Notes: a model not told the origin generated them from the sequence alone. Shown: positions 18,192 through 28,592, counted from the stretch's first letter. The stretch: DNA of 64,000 nt from Stutzerimonas stutzeri (GCF_002890895.1 NZ_POUL01000001.1:1-64000), one strand, 5' to 3'. Translations and numbers: made by a program.

Positions 18192-18909
18192 GATGCGGTG
18201 CGACCTGCGCGGCGAGCATGTATCCACTGCCCCGTACGGTTCGAATCAATCTTGGGCACTTTCCGGTGTCGCGCAGCCGCTGACGCAGGCGACTGACCGC
18301 CATGTCGACTATCCGCTCGAGCGGCATGACCTCGCGGCCGCGGGTGGCGTTGGCAATGGTGTCACGGTCGAGGATCTGTTGCGGATGGTCCAGAAACAGC
18401 TTGAGCAACGCAAAGTCGGCGCCGGACAGCAGCACCTCTTCACCGTCTTGATGAAACAACCGGTGACTGACCATATCCAGCCGCCATTCATCGAAGGCCT
18501 GTACGTCACTGCCGCGCTCCTGGCCAAAGTTGACCCGACGCAGCAACGCTTTGATCCGCGCCAGCAGCTCGCGCGGACTGAAAGGCTTGCCGAGGTAATC
18601 GTCGGCACCCAGCTCCAGACCAATCACTCGATCAGCCTCATCTGAACTGGCGGTCAGCATGATGATCGGCATTTGTGCCAGCCGCTGATGCCCTCTCACC
18701 CAACGGCAAAGGCTGAAACCGTCCTCATCGGGCAACATCACATCAAGAATGACGAGGTCTGCAGGGTCGTGGCTCATGGCTTCGCGAAACTGCGCACCGT
18801 CGGCAACGGTGCGCACCCGAAAGCCTGATCGGCTGAGGTAGGTGTCTAGCAGCTCGCGGATTTCCTGGTCATCGTCGACCAGCAGAATCGATCTTCCAAC
18901 CTGGCTCAC
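18175..18909 (-). CDS. gltR: Response regulator GltR (OmpR family)
   Basis: A 244-residue regulator: receiver domain with phospho-acceptor D56 in VILDVMLPDEDG and the conserved Lys in LGKPFSPREL, then a winged-helix DNA-binding domain (RIVDMAVSRLRQRL...IRTVRGSGYML). It controls glucose transport genes together with GtrS. The start is a GTG at 18909 with AAAGGA 6 bp upstream. It sits 39 bp after glk and overlaps gtrS. Confidence 0.92.
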   Translation of the reverse strand: MSQVGRSILLVDDDQEIRELLDTYLSRSGFRVRTVADGAQFREAMSHDPADLVILDVMLPDEDGFSLCRWVRGHQRLAQMPIIMLTASSDEADRVIGLELGADDYLGKPFSPRELLARIKALLRRVNFGQERGSDVQAFDEWRLDMVSHRLFHQDGEEVLLSGADFALLKLFLDHPQQILDRDTIANATRGREVMPLERIVDMAVSRLRQRLRDTGKCPRLIRTVRGSGYMLAAQVAPHHDALG

Positions 18910-18948
18910 TGGCGTCCTTTCTCTTCTTATAGGGTGTTTCGAAACGGG

Positions 18949-19920
18949 TCAGTCCCCGCTGGGCAGGCCCTCCAGCAACTGCTGCAATGCCACGCCGGCG
19001 CCTTCCAGGCCAGGATACTTGGCAGTCACTACCCAGACCGGAATATTGTCAAAATACCGACTCATATTGCCCTTGTCGCGAAAACTCTGGCTGAAACCGC
19101 TGCGCCTGAAGAATTCGACGAAGCGCGGAACGATACCACCCGCGATATAAACGCCGCCTCGCGCACCCGTGGTCAACACGTTATCGCCGGCGATCCGACC
19201 CAGCCAGACGCAGAATTGTTCCAGCACCGCTGCCGCATAGGCATCACCGGTCAGCGCTGCCGCGGTCACCTCAGCTGGGCTGGCCAGTTTTACCGGCTCG
19301 TTATCCAGCGCGCAGCTGGTCCGATAGAGTTCCAGCAAACCGCCGCCACTCAGAATCGCTTCAGCATTCACGTGCCCTAACTTATCGTGCAACCGCGTCC
19401 ACAGTGCAGCCTCTCGCGCGCTGCCGATAGGCAGGCAGACATGGCCACCCTCCCCTGGCAGCGCCCGCCAACTGCCGTCCTTGAGCGGCAGCAGTGTCGC
19501 GACGCCGAGGCCGGTCCCAGGGCCGATCACCAGGCGTGCGGCGCCGGGTTCAGACTGCCCCGAACAGACCTCGACCAGTTCGCCTTCGCGCAGCCGGGTC
19601 ATGCCCAGCGCCATGGCGGTGAAGTCATTGATCAGCAACAGGTTGCTCAATCCCAGGTCCTGGCTGAACGCCTTGCGGCTGAGGCGCCAATGGTTGTTGG
19701 TGAAAGCGAATTCATCGCCTGAAACCGGCCCGGCACAGGCCAGACACACGGCCTGCAGCGCGTCGACAGCCAGTCCGACGCCTTGCAGGTAGGCACGAAT
19801 CGCATCTTCCGGGCGTGGATAATCAACCGTCGGCAATACCCGCACCGACTCGATCTGCTGGTCTCGCCACAAGGCAAAGCGCGCATTGGTGCCGCCGATA
19901 TCCCCTACGAGCGCCGTCAC
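18949..19920 (-). CDS. glk: Glucokinase
   Basis: A 323-residue ROK-unrelated Glk-type kinase that phosphorylates cytoplasmic glucose with ATP. Phosphate motif [13 protein letters not shown] at the N-terminus, [12 protein letters not shown] with the catalytic Asp, and [15 protein letters not shown]. The GTG start at 19920 overlaps the edd stop by 4 bp (GTGA), a coupling signal. Confidence 0.93.
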   Translation of the reverse strand: MTALVGDIGGTNARFALWRDQQIESVRVLPTVDYPRPEDAIRAYLQGVGLAVDALQAVCLACAGPVSGDEFAFTNNHWRLSRKAFSQDLGLSNLLLINDFTAMALGMTRLREGELVEVCSGQSEPGAARLVIGPGTGLGVATLLPLKDGSWRALPGEGGHVCLPIGSAREAALWTRLHDKLGHVNAEAILSGGGLLELYRTSCALDNEPVKLASPAEVTAAALTGDAYAAAVLEQFCVWLGRIAGDNVLTTGARGGVYIAGGIVPRFVEFFRRSGFSQSFRDKGNMSRYFDNIPVWVVTAKYPGLEGAGVALQQLLEGLPSGD

Positions 19921-21746
19921 TTGAGCGCCCCCAACGCCTCGGTGAAGACGCTAGCGCCCTTTTCCGCCGGGCTGAACGCCGCGCGCAGAAAGCCGAACAG
20001 CTCACGTCCGCAGCCAATCCCCAGATCGCTCGGAGCCGAGATGGCGTCGCGGCTATCGAACTCGGCCTGATCAACCAGTACTCGAAGCTCACCCGTTTCG
20101 CCATCGACACGAATGACATCGCCGTCGCGCACACGGCACAGCGGACCGCCGTCGAGCGCTTCCGGACAGACGTGGATAGCCGCCGGTACCTTTCCGGAGG
20201 CGCCGGACATGCGGCCGTCAGTGACCAGCGCAACTTTGTAGCCGCGATCCTGCAGCACGCCGAGGAATGGGGTCAGCTTGTGCAGTTCAGGCATGCCATT
20301 GGCTTTCGGCCCCTGGAAACGCACCACGGCGACGAAATCCTTTTCCAGTTCACCGTTCTTGAATGCCAGTGCGAGCTCGCTCTGGTCATTGAACACGCGC
20401 GCCGGCGCCTCCACCACGCGGTGTTCCGGCGCGACCGCGGAGATCTTCGTGACGCCACGCCCAAGGTTCCCTTCGAGGACACGCAGTCCGCCCTCAGGCG
20501 AGAACGCGCGCTCGACCGGGCGCAGGATAGCCTCGTCCAGACTGTTTTCCGGGCCTTCGCGCCAGACGAGCTTGCCGTCGTCGAGGAAGGGTTCCTTGGT
20601 GTATTGGCTGAGGCCCTTGCCCAAGACGGTGTATACGTCATCGTGCAGCAAGCCGGCCTCAAGCAACGTACGCACCATGAACGGAACCCCACCGCAGGCG
20701 TGAAAATGGTTAACGTCCGCCTGCCCGTTCGGATAGACCTTGGCGAGCGTCGGCGTGACCGCCGAAATGTCGGCCATGTCCTGCCAGGTCAACTGGATGC
20801 CTGCCGCCTGGGCGAACGCCGGGATGTGCAGGGTGTGGTTGGTCGAACCGCCCGTGGCATTAAGCGCTACGATTGAGTTGATAACCGATTTTTCATCGAC
20901 GATCTTGCACAGCGGCACGTAGTTACCCGACTGCGGCGTAAGGCGAGTGATCTGCCGCGCCGCCTCACGTGTGAGCTCGTCACGCAGTGGCGTATAGGGA
21001 TTGACGAAGGACGAACCCGGCAGGTGCAGGCCCATGATCTCCATCACCACCTGGTTGGTGTTGGCGGTGCCATAGAACGTGCAGGTACCAGGGCTGTGAT
21101 AAGACGCCATCTCCGATTCCAGCAGCTCCTCACGGCTGGCCTTGCCTTCTGCGTAGCGCTGGCGCACTTCCGCTTTCTGCTTGTTGGGAATCCCAGAGGT
21201 CATCGGGCCACCGGGCACGAACACTGACGGCAGGTGGCCGAAGCGCAGCGCGCCGATCATCAGTCCCGGAATGATCTTGTCGCAGATACCGAGGTAAAGG
21301 GCCCCGTCGAACATGTTGTGAGACAGCGCGACGGCCGTGGCCATGGCGATTACTTCGCGACTGGCCAGGCTCAGTTCCATACCCGCCTCGCCCTGAGTCA
21401 CGCCGTCACACATTGCCGGCACACCACCAGCGAACTGCCCGATCGACCCCACTTCGCGCAGCGCTTCCTTTATCAGGTCGGGAAAGTACTGATACGGCTG
21501 ATGCGCCGAGAGCATGTCGTTGTAGGCCGAGACGATGGCTACATTCGCCTCGTTCATCAGCCGCAAACGCTGCTTGTCATCGGCCGATCCACAACCGGCA
21601 ACGCCGTGAGCGAAGTTGGCGCACTGCAGCTTGCCGCGCTGAGGCCCATCACTCGCCGCGCCGGCCATCTGCGCCAGATAGCGCTGTCGGGTCGGCCGGC
21701 TGCGTTCGATCAATCGCTCAGTCACTTCTTGAATCCGCGGGTGCAT
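19917..21746 (-). CDS. edd: 6-phosphogluconate dehydratase
   Basis: A 609-residue IlvD/Edd-family Fe-S dehydratase that converts 6-phosphogluconate to KDPG, the committed Entner-Doudoroff step. Cluster-binding Cys residues are expected in AGCGSADD (near residue 55), [10 protein letters not shown] and [10 protein letters not shown] chose the ATG at 21746 ([12 protein letters not shown]) with AGGAG upstream over the one at 21764, which has no ribosome site. First gene of edd-glk-gltR-gtrS; divergent from gap across HexR-type sites. Confidence 0.95.
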   Translation of the reverse strand: MHPRIQEVTERLIERSRPTRQRYLAQMAGAASDGPQRGKLQCANFAHGVAGCGSADDKQRLRLMNEANVAIVSAYNDMLSAHQPYQYFPDLIKEALREVGSIGQFAGGVPAMCDGVTQGEAGMELSLASREVIAMATAVALSHNMFDGALYLGICDKIIPGLMIGALRFGHLPSVFVPGGPMTSGIPNKQKAEVRQRYAEGKASREELLESEMASYHSPGTCTFYGTANTNQVVMEIMGLHLPGSSFVNPYTPLRDELTREAARQITRLTPQSGNYVPLCKIVDEKSVINSIVALNATGGSTNHTLHIPAFAQAAGIQLTWQDMADISAVTPTLAKVYPNGQADVNHFHACGGVPFMVRTLLEAGLLHDDVYTVLGKGLSQYTKEPFLDDGKLVWREGPENSLDEAILRPVERAFSPEGGLRVLEGNLGRGVTKISAVAPEHRVVEAPARVFNDQSELALAFKNGELEKDFVAVVRFQGPKANGMPELHKLTPFLGVLQDRGYKVALVTDGRMSGASGKVPAAIHVCPEALDGGPLCRVRDGDVIRVDGETGELRVLVDQAEFDSRDAISAPSDLGIGCGRELFGFLRAAFSPAEKGASVFTEALGALK

Positions 21747-21770
21747 GCCATCACTCCTGCTCATGAATCT

Positions 21771-21786
21771 TTGGTTTTATCAACAA
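21771..21786. promoter_or_regulatory. Degenerate HexR-like site near the edd start
   Basis: TTGG-N8-ACAA, one mismatch from TTGT-N8-ACAA, located about 25 bp before the edd start codon. It may be an auxiliary site for the divergent edd/gap region; weak on its own. Confidence 0.35.
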
Positions 21787-21831
21787 AACAACATGGATTT
21801 GGGCTTGATTTCTATTTTGACAGGAATAATC

Positions 21832-21846
21832 TTGTAATTCCTACAA
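21832..21846. promoter_or_regulatory. HexR operator in front of gap
   Basis: TTGT (21832-21835), N7, ACAA (21843-21846): an exact match to the HexR consensus, 22 bp upstream of the gap start codon and within the edd/gap divergent region. Expected to repress gap, and possibly edd, in the absence of KDPG. Confidence 0.75.
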
Positions 21847-21868
21847 CAAATTCCGCCCAGGACCTCTT

Positions 21869-22870
21869 ATGACTATTCGGATCGCCATTAACGGCTTCGG
21901 TCGTATCGGACGCAACGTCCTTCGTGCCCTGTACAGCCAGAGCTATCGCGAGCATTTGCAGGTCGTGGCCATCAACGACCTCGGCAGCCCGGCGATGAAC
22001 GCCCACCTGTTGCAATTCGACAGCGTCCACGGCCATTTCGACGCAAAAGTCGAAGTGTCAGACGACCAGCTGCGGGTCAACGGTGACCCGATTGCCGTGA
22101 CAGCTATTCGTAACCCCGCGGAGCTGCCGTGGCGCCAGCACAACGTCGATGTGGTCTTCGAGTGTACCGGCCTGTTCACCTCCCGTGAAAAAGCCAGCGC
22201 ACACCTGCAGGCCGGTGCCGGCAAAGTCATCATTTCAGCCCCGGCCTCCGGCGTTGACGCCACCATCGTCTATGGCGTCAATCACGACACATTGCGTCAG
22301 TCGCACCAGATCATTTCCAACGCATCCTGTACGACCAACTGCCTGGCGCCCGTAGCGCAGGTCCTGTCACGCGAATACGGCATCGAACACGGCCTGATGA
22401 CCACCATCCATGCCTACACCAATGACCAGAATCTGTCGGACGTCTATCACAGCGACCCGTTCCGAGCGCGCTCGGCCACCCAGTCGATGATCCCGACCAA
22501 GACCGGCGCCGCCGAAGCGGTGGGCCTGGTACTGCCAGAGCTGGCCGGCAAGCTGACCGGCATGGCCGTACGCGTTCCGGTGATCAACGTCTCGCTGGTC
22601 GACCTGACCCTCGAACTGAGTCGCGAGACAACCGCCGAGGAGGTCAACGCATTAATGCTCGACGCCAGTCAGCACTCGCCGATTCTGGCGTGCAACTCGC
22701 TGCCGCTGGTTTCCTGCGACTTCAACCACAACCCGATGTCGTCGATTTTCGACACCAACCACACCAAGGTTAGCGGACGCTTGCTGAAAGTGATGGCCTG
22801 GTATGACAACGAGTGGGGTTTTTCCAACCGGATGCTAGACACTTGCCGCGCTCTTCACGAAGCGTCATAA
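21869..22870 (+). CDS. gap: Glyceraldehyde-3-phosphate dehydrogenase, type I
   Basis: A 333-residue GAPDH with the N-terminal dinucleotide fold [15 protein letters not shown], catalytic Cys in [12 protein letters not shown] and the C-terminal [12 protein letters not shown]. It oxidises the triose phosphate released by Eda. The start at 21869 has AGGA upstream. It is under a HexR-type operator and divergent from edd, as for the glucose-induced GAPDH of other pseudomonads. Confidence 0.95.
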   Translation: MTIRIAINGFGRIGRNVLRALYSQSYREHLQVVAINDLGSPAMNAHLLQFDSVHGHFDAKVEVSDDQLRVNGDPIAVTAIRNPAELPWRQHNVDVVFECTGLFTSREKASAHLQAGAGKVIISAPASGVDATIVYGVNHDTLRQSHQIISNASCTTNCLAPVAQVLSREYGIEHGLMTTIHAYTNDQNLSDVYHSDPFRARSATQSMIPTKTGAAEAVGLVLPELAGKLTGMAVRVPVINVSLVDLTLELSRETTAEEVNALMLDASQHSPILACNSLPLVSCDFNHNPMSSIFDTNHTKVSGRLLKVMAWYDNEWGFSNRMLDTCRALHEAS

Positions 22871-22904
22871 GATCAGCCGCCCATTCCTGCCCTCAAGGAA
22901 GAAC

Positions 22905-23381
22905 ATGAACCGCATCGATTTTGTGAGCGCGACACTCCCCGCCCGCAAACGTATCGCACTGGTCGCGCACGACCACTGCAAGGAGCGCCTTTTGGACTGG
23001 GCTGAGCGGCAGAAATCAAAACTGGAGCCACATGAGTTGCTGGCCACCGGGACCACGGGGTTGCTACTCGAGCGGCGCTTGAAGTTGCCGGTGGAGTGCA
23101 TGATCAGCGGCCCCCTCGGAGGAGATCAGCAGATCGGCGCACGCATTGCCGAGCGCAGGATCGACATGCTGGTGTTCTTCTGGGACCCCTTCGAGCCACA
23201 GCCCCATGACCCTGACGTGAAGGCGCTGCTAAGGGTCGCCGCGGTGTGGAACATCCCGCTGGCGGCCAACGAAAGCAGTGCCGATTACCTGCTTTCCAGC
23301 CCGCTGCTGGACCAGGAACATTCACTGAGCATCCCGAACTACGCAAACTACCTGGCCGGCCGCCAGGTAACCGATCAATAG
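22905..23381 (+). CDS. mgsA: Methylglyoxal synthase
   Basis: A 158-residue MgsA that turns dihydroxyacetone phosphate into methylglyoxal, an overflow route when phosphate is short. Family blocks: IALVAHDHCKERL, LLATGTTGLLLE, ISGPLGGDQQIGARIAE (catalytic Asp) and DMLVFFWDPFEPQPHDPDVKALLR given here in part only. It lies 34 bp after gap in the same direction. Its last 7 bp overlap the convergent scpB end. Confidence 0.92.
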   Translation: MNRIDFVSATLPARKRIALVAHDHCKERLLDWAERQKSKLEPHELLATGTTGLLLERRLKLPVECMISGPLGGDQQIGARIAERRIDMLVFFWDPFEPQPHDPDVKALLRVAAVWNIPLAANESSADYLLSSPLLDQEHSLSIPNYANYLAGRQVTDQ

Positions 23382-24145
23382 TCGCGACGGTCCTCTTCTG
23401 GTGTGGACTGACCTTCCTCAGGGTCAGTCTCGCCGCGCAGGTCATCAAAATCGGTCTTCAATCCGGTTTCCATACTGTCCAGCTCGGCCAGAAGACTGCG
23501 GAAGCTGGTTTGTTCACGCGGCGTCTCCGGCTCCCCTTCGAGATCGGCGCGCGCCTGCAGCGCCGCCGGCACCGGAGCCTCTTCGACGTCGACCAGCTGG
23601 GGTTCGGGCTCCATCTCGCGCAACACGGCCAGCGGGGGCAGCTCGTCGAGGTTCTTGAGGTTGAAATGATCGAGGAATTGCTTGGTAGTGGCGAACATGG
23701 CCGGTCGCCCTGGCACGTCGCGATGACCGACCACCCGCACCCACTCGCGCTCCAGTAGCGTCTTTACGATCTGGCTGTTGACCGCCACTCCGCGGATATC
23801 CTCGATCTCGCCACGGGTGATTGGCTGGCGGTACGCGATCAGTACCAGCGTCTCCAACAGGGCCCGCGAATAACGCTGTGGCCGCTCCTCCCATAGCCGG
23901 CCAACCCAGGGAGAAAAACGCTCGCGCACCTGCAGGCGGTAACCACTGGCCACTTCTTTCAGCTCGAACGCTCGTCCCTTGCATGACTTGTCCAGCACTT
24001 CTAGCGCCTTGCGCAACAAGCTGGGGGTTGGCCGCTCGATTTCGTCGAACAGCTCGGCCATTCGCTCAACCGACATCGGCTTGCCTGAGGCCAGCAAGAA
24101 GGCTTCAAGCAGCGAGGCAAGATCCTTGGGATCGGACAGATTCAC
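23375..24145 (-). CDS. scpB: Segregation and condensation protein B
   Basis: A 256-residue ScpB: paired winged-helix domains (residues ~1-180, with ETLVLIAYRQPITRGEIEDIRG typical) and an acidic, low-complexity C-terminal extension of about 75 residues. It forms the SMC-ScpAB chromosome-organising complex. It overlaps scpA by 4 bp. Confidence 0.92.
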   Translation of the reverse strand: MNLSDPKDLASLLEAFLLASGKPMSVERMAELFDEIERPTPSLLRKALEVLDKSCKGRAFELKEVASGYRLQVRERFSPWVGRLWEERPQRYSRALLETLVLIAYRQPITRGEIEDIRGVAVNSQIVKTLLEREWVRVVGHRDVPGRPAMFATTKQFLDHFNLKNLDELPPLAVLREMEPEPQLVDVEEAPVPAALQARADLEGEPETPREQTSFRSLLAELDSMETGLKTDFDDLRGETDPEEGQSTPEEDRRDY

Positions 24146-25002
24146 AGGCTCGGTTCCATTGACTCTTCCAGTGGCAATGAGGACTCATCGCTGCGGGCCC
24201 TGACATGAATCGGTGCGAAGGGCTCGTTCTGCACCAGCTCGACCAGCGATTCCTTGATCAGCTCAAGCACTGCCATGAAGGTCACCACCACACCGAGCCG
24301 CCCTTCCTCGGCGGTAAACAGCGCAACAAAAGGTACAAAGCCGCCGCCCTTGAGCCGTTCGAGCACATCGCTCATGCGCTCGCGGGTCGACAGCGTCTCA
24401 CGCGTGACCTGATGGCTTTCGAACATGTCAGCACGACGCAACACCTCAGCCATGGAGATCAACAGCTCCTCCAGACTGACCTGAGGCAGCAGCTTGCGTG
24501 CGCGAGCGTCAGGTGCGTCGAGTTTCGGCACGTGAAGGTCACGACCTACCCGCGGCAGCTGGTCGATATCTTCCGACGCCGCCTTGAACCGCTCGTACTC
24601 CTGAAGCCTACGGATCAACTCGGCACGCGGGTCGAGTTCGTCCTCCTCCACCTCGGCCGAGCGAGGCAGCAGCATGCGCGACTTGATCTCAGCCAACATG
24701 GCCGCCATTACCAGATACTCGGCCGCAAGCTCCAGGCGCACCGCCTTCATCAACTCGACATAGCCCATGTACTGACGAGTGATTTCCGCGACAGGGATAT
24801 CGAGAATATCGATGTTCTGCTTGCGGATCAGATAGAGCAGCAAATCCAGCGGTCCCTCGAATGCCTCAAGGAAGACCTCGAGCGCATCTGGGGGGATATA
24901 GAGATCCTGCGGCAGGTTATTGAAAGCCTCGCCGTAGACAAGCGCCAGCCGCAGCTGCTCGCCGGGCGCCTTGAGGGTCGCCTCGGCCTGGGTGTCCTGC
25001 AT
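24142..25002 (-). CDS. scpA: Segregation and condensation protein A
   Basis: A 286-residue kleisin ScpA, with the N-terminal FEGPLDLLLYLIRKQNIDILDIPV block that contacts SMC and a C-terminal winged helix. The first ~30 residues before EVFLEAFEGPLDLL are a variable extension. It forms an operon with scpB, and its start is 63 bp downstream of the end of trpS. Confidence 0.92.
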   Translation of the reverse strand: MQDTQAEATLKAPGEQLRLALVYGEAFNNLPQDLYIPPDALEVFLEAFEGPLDLLLYLIRKQNIDILDIPVAEITRQYMGYVELMKAVRLELAAEYLVMAAMLAEIKSRMLLPRSAEVEEDELDPRAELIRRLQEYERFKAASEDIDQLPRVGRDLHVPKLDAPDARARKLLPQVSLEELLISMAEVLRRADMFESHQVTRETLSTRERMSDVLERLKGGGFVPFVALFTAEEGRLGVVVTFMAVLELIKESLVELVQNEPFAPIHVRARSDESSLPLEESMEPSL

Positions 25003-25065
25003 TATCTCTCCGGAACGAACGAGTACTGGAAGCGGCGACAGCTTATGCCGGCGCCCGAATAGGCT

Positions 25066-26271
25066 CTAGCGATAATTCAGACCCATGGCCTGACGCACGA
25101 CCACCAGGGTCTCGCGTGCTTCGTCGCGGGCCTGCTCAGCGCCTTCAGCGAGAATGCTGCGCACCAGATCCGCATTCGCCTCGTAGTCCTGAGCTCGTTC
25201 TTGCAGCGGTGCCAGCTCGAGCTTGATCGCATCGATAAGTGGCGCTTTGCATTCCAGGCAGCCGATGCCCGCGGTGCGACAGCCTTGCTCCGCCCACCTG
25301 CAGACGTCTTCTACAGAATGGGCCTGGTGCATTTGCCACACCGGACAACGTGTCGGCTCACCCGGGTCGTGGCGATGAACGCGTGCCGGATCGGTTGGCA
25401 TGCGCTTGATCTTTTCCTCGATCTCAGACGGCGTGTCGCGCAGAAAGATGGAATTACTGGCCGACTTGGCCATTTTTCCGCCGTCCAGCCCAGACACCTT
25501 GGGGATATCGCTGAGCAACGCCTGCGGTTCGGGCAACAACAACCTGCCGCTTCCCTCGAGATACCCAAACAGGCGTTCCTGGTCGCCAATGGTAATGGTC
25601 TGCTGATCCTTGAGCAGCGCACGGGCGGTATTCAGCGCTTCGAGATCGCCTTGCTCCTGATAGCTCTTGCGCAGACTGGCGTATAGCTTGGAGCTTTTCT
25701 TGCCGAGCTTGCGTACCGCCGCTTCGGCCTTGACCTCGAAATCCTCTTCGCTGCCGTACAGATGGTTGAAGCGTCTGGCGACATCGCGAGCAAACTCGAT
25801 ATGCGGCAACTGATCGGCGCCAACAGGCACGACACCTGCGCGATAGGCGAGGATGTCAGCGGCCTGCAACAAGGGATAACCGAGAAAACCGTAGGTGCCG
25901 AGATCTTTGTTCTGCGAATCAAGCTGCAGCTCCTTGTAGGACGGCACGCGCTCCAGCCACGCCAAGGGGCAGATCATCGAAAGCAGCAGGTGCAGCTCGG
26001 CGTGTTCGGGCACCTGGGACTGGATGAACAACGTGGCAGAGCTCGGGCTGACACCGGCCGCCAGCCAATCGACTGCCATCTCCTGCACATTGCGTGCGAC
26101 ATCTGTGCCTGCAGCGTAGTCGGTGGTCAGTGCATGCCAGTCAACGATGCAGAAAAAGCATTGGTACTCATGCTGCATTCTGACCCAGCTCTTCAGCACG
26201 CCGTGATAGTGGCCGAGGTGGAGACGGCCGTTAGGCCGCATTCCGGAGACTACACGTCGCTGCGAATCCAT
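25066..26271 (-). CDS. trpS: Tryptophanyl-tRNA synthetase with Fe-S type cysteine motif
   Basis: A 401-residue class Ic synthetase that charges tRNA-Trp. It has HLGHYHG (HIGH-type) near residue 20 and KMAKS (KMSKS-type) in the middle. It is longer than the ~334-residue E. coli enzyme; the extra C-terminal part has C309, C331, C338 and C341 (C-x21-C-x6-C-x2-C), very close to the C-x22-C-x6-C-x2-C motif that binds a [4Fe-4S] cluster in Thermotoga TrpRS. The start at 26271 (MDSQRRVVSGMRP) matches the family; the upstream frame overlaps yciO. Confidence 0.93.
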   Translation of the reverse strand: MDSQRRVVSGMRPNGRLHLGHYHGVLKSWVRMQHEYQCFFCIVDWHALTTDYAAGTDVARNVQEMAVDWLAAGVSPSSATLFIQSQVPEHAELHLLLSMICPLAWLERVPSYKELQLDSQNKDLGTYGFLGYPLLQAADILAYRAGVVPVGADQLPHIEFARDVARRFNHLYGSEEDFEVKAEAAVRKLGKKSSKLYASLRKSYQEQGDLEALNTARALLKDQQTITIGDQERLFGYLEGSGRLLLPEPQALLSDIPKVSGLDGGKMAKSASNSIFLRDTPSEIEEKIKRMPTDPARVHRHDPGEPTRCPVWQMHQAHSVEDVCRWAEQGCRTAGIGCLECKAPLIDAIKLELAPLQERAQDYEANADLVRSILAEGAEQARDEARETLVVVRQAMGLNYR

Positions 26272-26317
26272 GGCGCTCAAAAGGGTTTCCTTCGTAGATT
26301 TGAAAAAAGCGAACGGT

Positions 26318-26941
26318 TCAGCCAGCGAACGGCGCGGGATCGCCGCAGCCGACCCGTACCACTTCCGGATCGCCATCAACCAGGCTGATGACGGTCGACG
26401 CTTCGACGCCACCGTAACCGCCGTCGATGATCAGGTCTACCTGATGCTCCAGCGCATCCCGCATTTCGTAAGGGTCGCTCATCGGGTCGGTTTGACCAGG
26501 CAGGATCAGGCTGACGCTCATCAATGGCTCACCCAGCTCGGCGAGCAACGCCTGCGCAATCGGTTGAGCAGGCACGCGCAGGCCAATGGTACGACGCTTC
26601 GGATGCAACAGCATTCGCGGCACCTCCCGAGTGGCGCTGAGAATGATGGTGTAAGGCCCTGGCAGATGCGTCTTGAGCAGGCGGAAAGCGGCGGTATCCA
26701 CCTTCGCGAACAATCCCAGCTGGGACAAGTCGCGACAGACCAGGGTGAAATTATGTTTATCGTCCAACTGGCGCAGGCGGCGAATGCGCTCGATGCCGGT
26801 TTTGTTTCCCATCGAGCAACCCACGGCATAGGAAGAGTCGGTGGGGTAAACCACCACGCCGCCGCTGCGAATGATCTCTACGGCCTGCTTGATCAGCCTG
26901 GCCTGTGGGTTGTCTGGGTGTATCTGAAAGAATTGGCTCAT
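26318..26941 (-). CDS. yciO: YciO, Sua5/YciO/YrdC-family protein
   Basis: A 207-residue YrdC-fold protein that starts MSQFFQIHPDNPQ like E. coli YciO, with VVVYPTDSSYAVGCS and TIGLRVPAQPIAQALL blocks. YrdC relatives make threonylcarbamoyl-AMP for tRNA t6A; YciO itself has an uncertain role. The start at 26941 has GGGAG 6 bp upstream. It is 13 bp after rnm in the same direction, the same yciV-yciO pairing as in enterobacteria. Confidence 0.88.
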   Translation of the reverse strand: MSQFFQIHPDNPQARLIKQAVEIIRSGGVVVYPTDSSYAVGCSMGNKTGIERIRRLRQLDDKHNFTLVCRDLSQLGLFAKVDTAAFRLLKTHLPGPYTIILSATREVPRMLLHPKRRTIGLRVPAQPIAQALLAELGEPLMSVSLILPGQTDPMSDPYEMRDALEHQVDLIIDGGYGGVEASTVISLVDGDPEVVRVGCGDPAPFAG

Positions 26942-26954
26942 GGGAACTCCCTGT

Positions 26955-27821
26955 TCAGCGGCCAACAGACTCGCCGGGTTCATGATCAAAAGACTTCCAC
27001 AGCGGTCGCAAATCGTCAGGGAGGGTTCTATACATACCTAGCTCCGACCAGTCGCCTGGCGCATGGAAATCACTGCCGATGCTGGCCATCAGCCCGAACT
27101 CCCGCGCCAGGATCGACAAGCCACCCACCTGCTCCAGCGGTTGCATACCATTGACCACTTCCAGCGCATGACCTCCTGCCTGGGCGAATTCGCTCACCAG
27201 TCGGCGTCGTTTACTGCGGGTGAAATCGTACTGCCAGGGATGCGCCAAACTGATCCAGGCGCCGGCGTCGCGCAAGGTACTCACGGTTCGCTCAAGCGTC
27301 GGCCAATGCTGCTTGACGTCCCCCAGCTTGCCGGAGCCGAGCCACTTGCGAAATGCCTCGGCGCGGTCGCGCACATGCCCTGCACGCACAAGGTAATCCG
27401 CAAAATGAGGGCGAGCCGGCGCGTTGCCGCTATCCCCCAGCTCCTGCTGAATTGCCCGCGCACCCTCCAGCGCACCAGGCATTCCCTTGGCCTCCAGGCG
27501 CTGAGCAATCGTCTCGGCACGCTGCCAGCGGCCGGCGTGCAACTCGCCAATAGCCTGTTGCAGCGCAATGGCATCACGGCGAAACGCGTAACCCAGCACA
27601 TGGATGGTGGCGCCATTCCAGACACAGGACAGCTCGATGCCATTGACCAGCCGGACACCCAGCAAATCAGCAGCGGCGCGAGCATCATCGAGCCCTTCGA
27701 GGGTGTCGTGATCGGTCAGCGCAAGCAGTTCGATTCCACGCGCATGTGCTCGCTGCACCAGCGCGTCCGGCGCAAGCACGCCGTCAGAGGCGGTGCTATG
27801 GCAATGCAGATCAACAATCAT
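26955..27821 (-). CDS. rnm: PHP-domain 5'-3' exoribonuclease/nucleotide phosphatase (RNase AM type)
   Basis: A 288-residue PHP phosphoesterase (YciV/TrpH family). Metal ligands are visible in [33 protein letters not shown] and IGSDFHAPG. Family members degrade short RNA 5' ends and 3',5'-bisphosphonucleotides. The true start is the ATG at 27821, right before the first HxH; the frame upstream overlaps yciB and carries nothing recognisable. Confidence 0.88.
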   Translation of the reverse strand: MIVDLHCHSTASDGVLAPDALVQRAHARGIELLALTDHDTLEGLDDARAAADLLGVRLVNGIELSCVWNGATIHVLGYAFRRDAIALQQAIGELHAGRWQRAETIAQRLEAKGMPGALEGARAIQQELGDSGNAPARPHFADYLVRAGHVRDRAEAFRKWLGSGKLGDVKQHWPTLERTVSTLRDAGAWISLAHPWQYDFTRSKRRRLVSEFAQAGGHALEVVNGMQPLEQVGGLSILAREFGLMASIGSDFHAPGDWSELGMYRTLPDDLRPLWKSFDHEPGESVGR

Positions 27822-28001
27822 TCGGGACAGATTCTCCAGGGGGCTTGGCAGCTCACAGCGTGTGACCGCCAGCGCCAGCGCTCGTGCCGTCGTCCAGTTT
27901 GCCAAAGCTTGCGCAATGTCTTGGAAACGGCAAGCGGACAGCGTTCCGCTAAAAGCGCGGTTTGTTATTATGCCGGGCACATCTGCCCTCTGGCTTGCCT
28001 C

Positions 28002-28583
28002 GTGAAACAAATCATCGACTTCGTTCCGCTGCTGCTGTTCTTCATCGCCTACAAAATCGAGCCTACAACGGTCGACATCGGAGTTTTTAGCCTGGGCGTT
28101 GGCGGCATATTCAGCGCAACAGCGGTGCTGGTCGTCAGCTCCGTCATCATCTACGGCGTTTTGTTCATCCATCAGCGACGACTTGAAAAAAGCCAGTGGC
28201 TGACATTGGCGGCTTGCTTGTTATTCGGCGGGCTGACCTTGGCGCTGCACAGCGAAGCGATTCTCAAGTGGAAAGCGCCCGTACTGAACTGGCTGTTCGC
28301 GCTGGCCTTCACCGGTAGCCACTTCATCGGCGACAAACCGCTAATCCAGCGGATGATGGGTCATGCCGTCAGCTTGCCGGTAGCCCAATGGGCCCAGCTC
28401 AATGTCGCCTGGATTCTGTTCTTTCTTGTCTGCGGCTTCGCCAATCTCTTCGTTGCCTTCGTCTACCCCGCGATCTGGGTAGACTTCAAAGTCTTTGGCA
28501 GCCTCGGCCTGACGCTGCTGTTCATGGCTGGCCAGGCCCTATATCTGGTGCGCCACATGCAACCCGAACCTGAACAATCATAG
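28002..28583 (+). CDS. yciB: YciB/IspZ inner-membrane septation-type protein
   Basis: A 193-residue integral membrane protein with about five transmembrane segments, beginning [21 protein letters not shown] with a GTG start at 28002, as in the YciB family. It interacts with cell-envelope elongation and division proteins in E. coli. No strong ribosome site is seen. The long frame upstream (to 27063) is only the antisense of rnm. Confidence 0.88.
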   Translation: MKQIIDFVPLLLFFIAYKIEPTTVDIGVFSLGVGGIFSATAVLVVSSVIIYGVLFIHQRRLEKSQWLTLAACLLFGGLTLALHSEAILKWKAPVLNWLFALAFTGSHFIGDKPLIQRMMGHAVSLPVAQWAQLNVAWILFFLVCGFANLFVAFVYPAIWVDFKVFGSLGLTLLFMAGQALYLVRHMQPEPEQS

Positions 28584-28592
28584 GAATCCAAC

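Noticed and set aside
27063..28001. Long plus-strand frame leading into yciB
   Set aside because: It is antisense to rnm; only the part from the GTG at 28002 resembles YciB.
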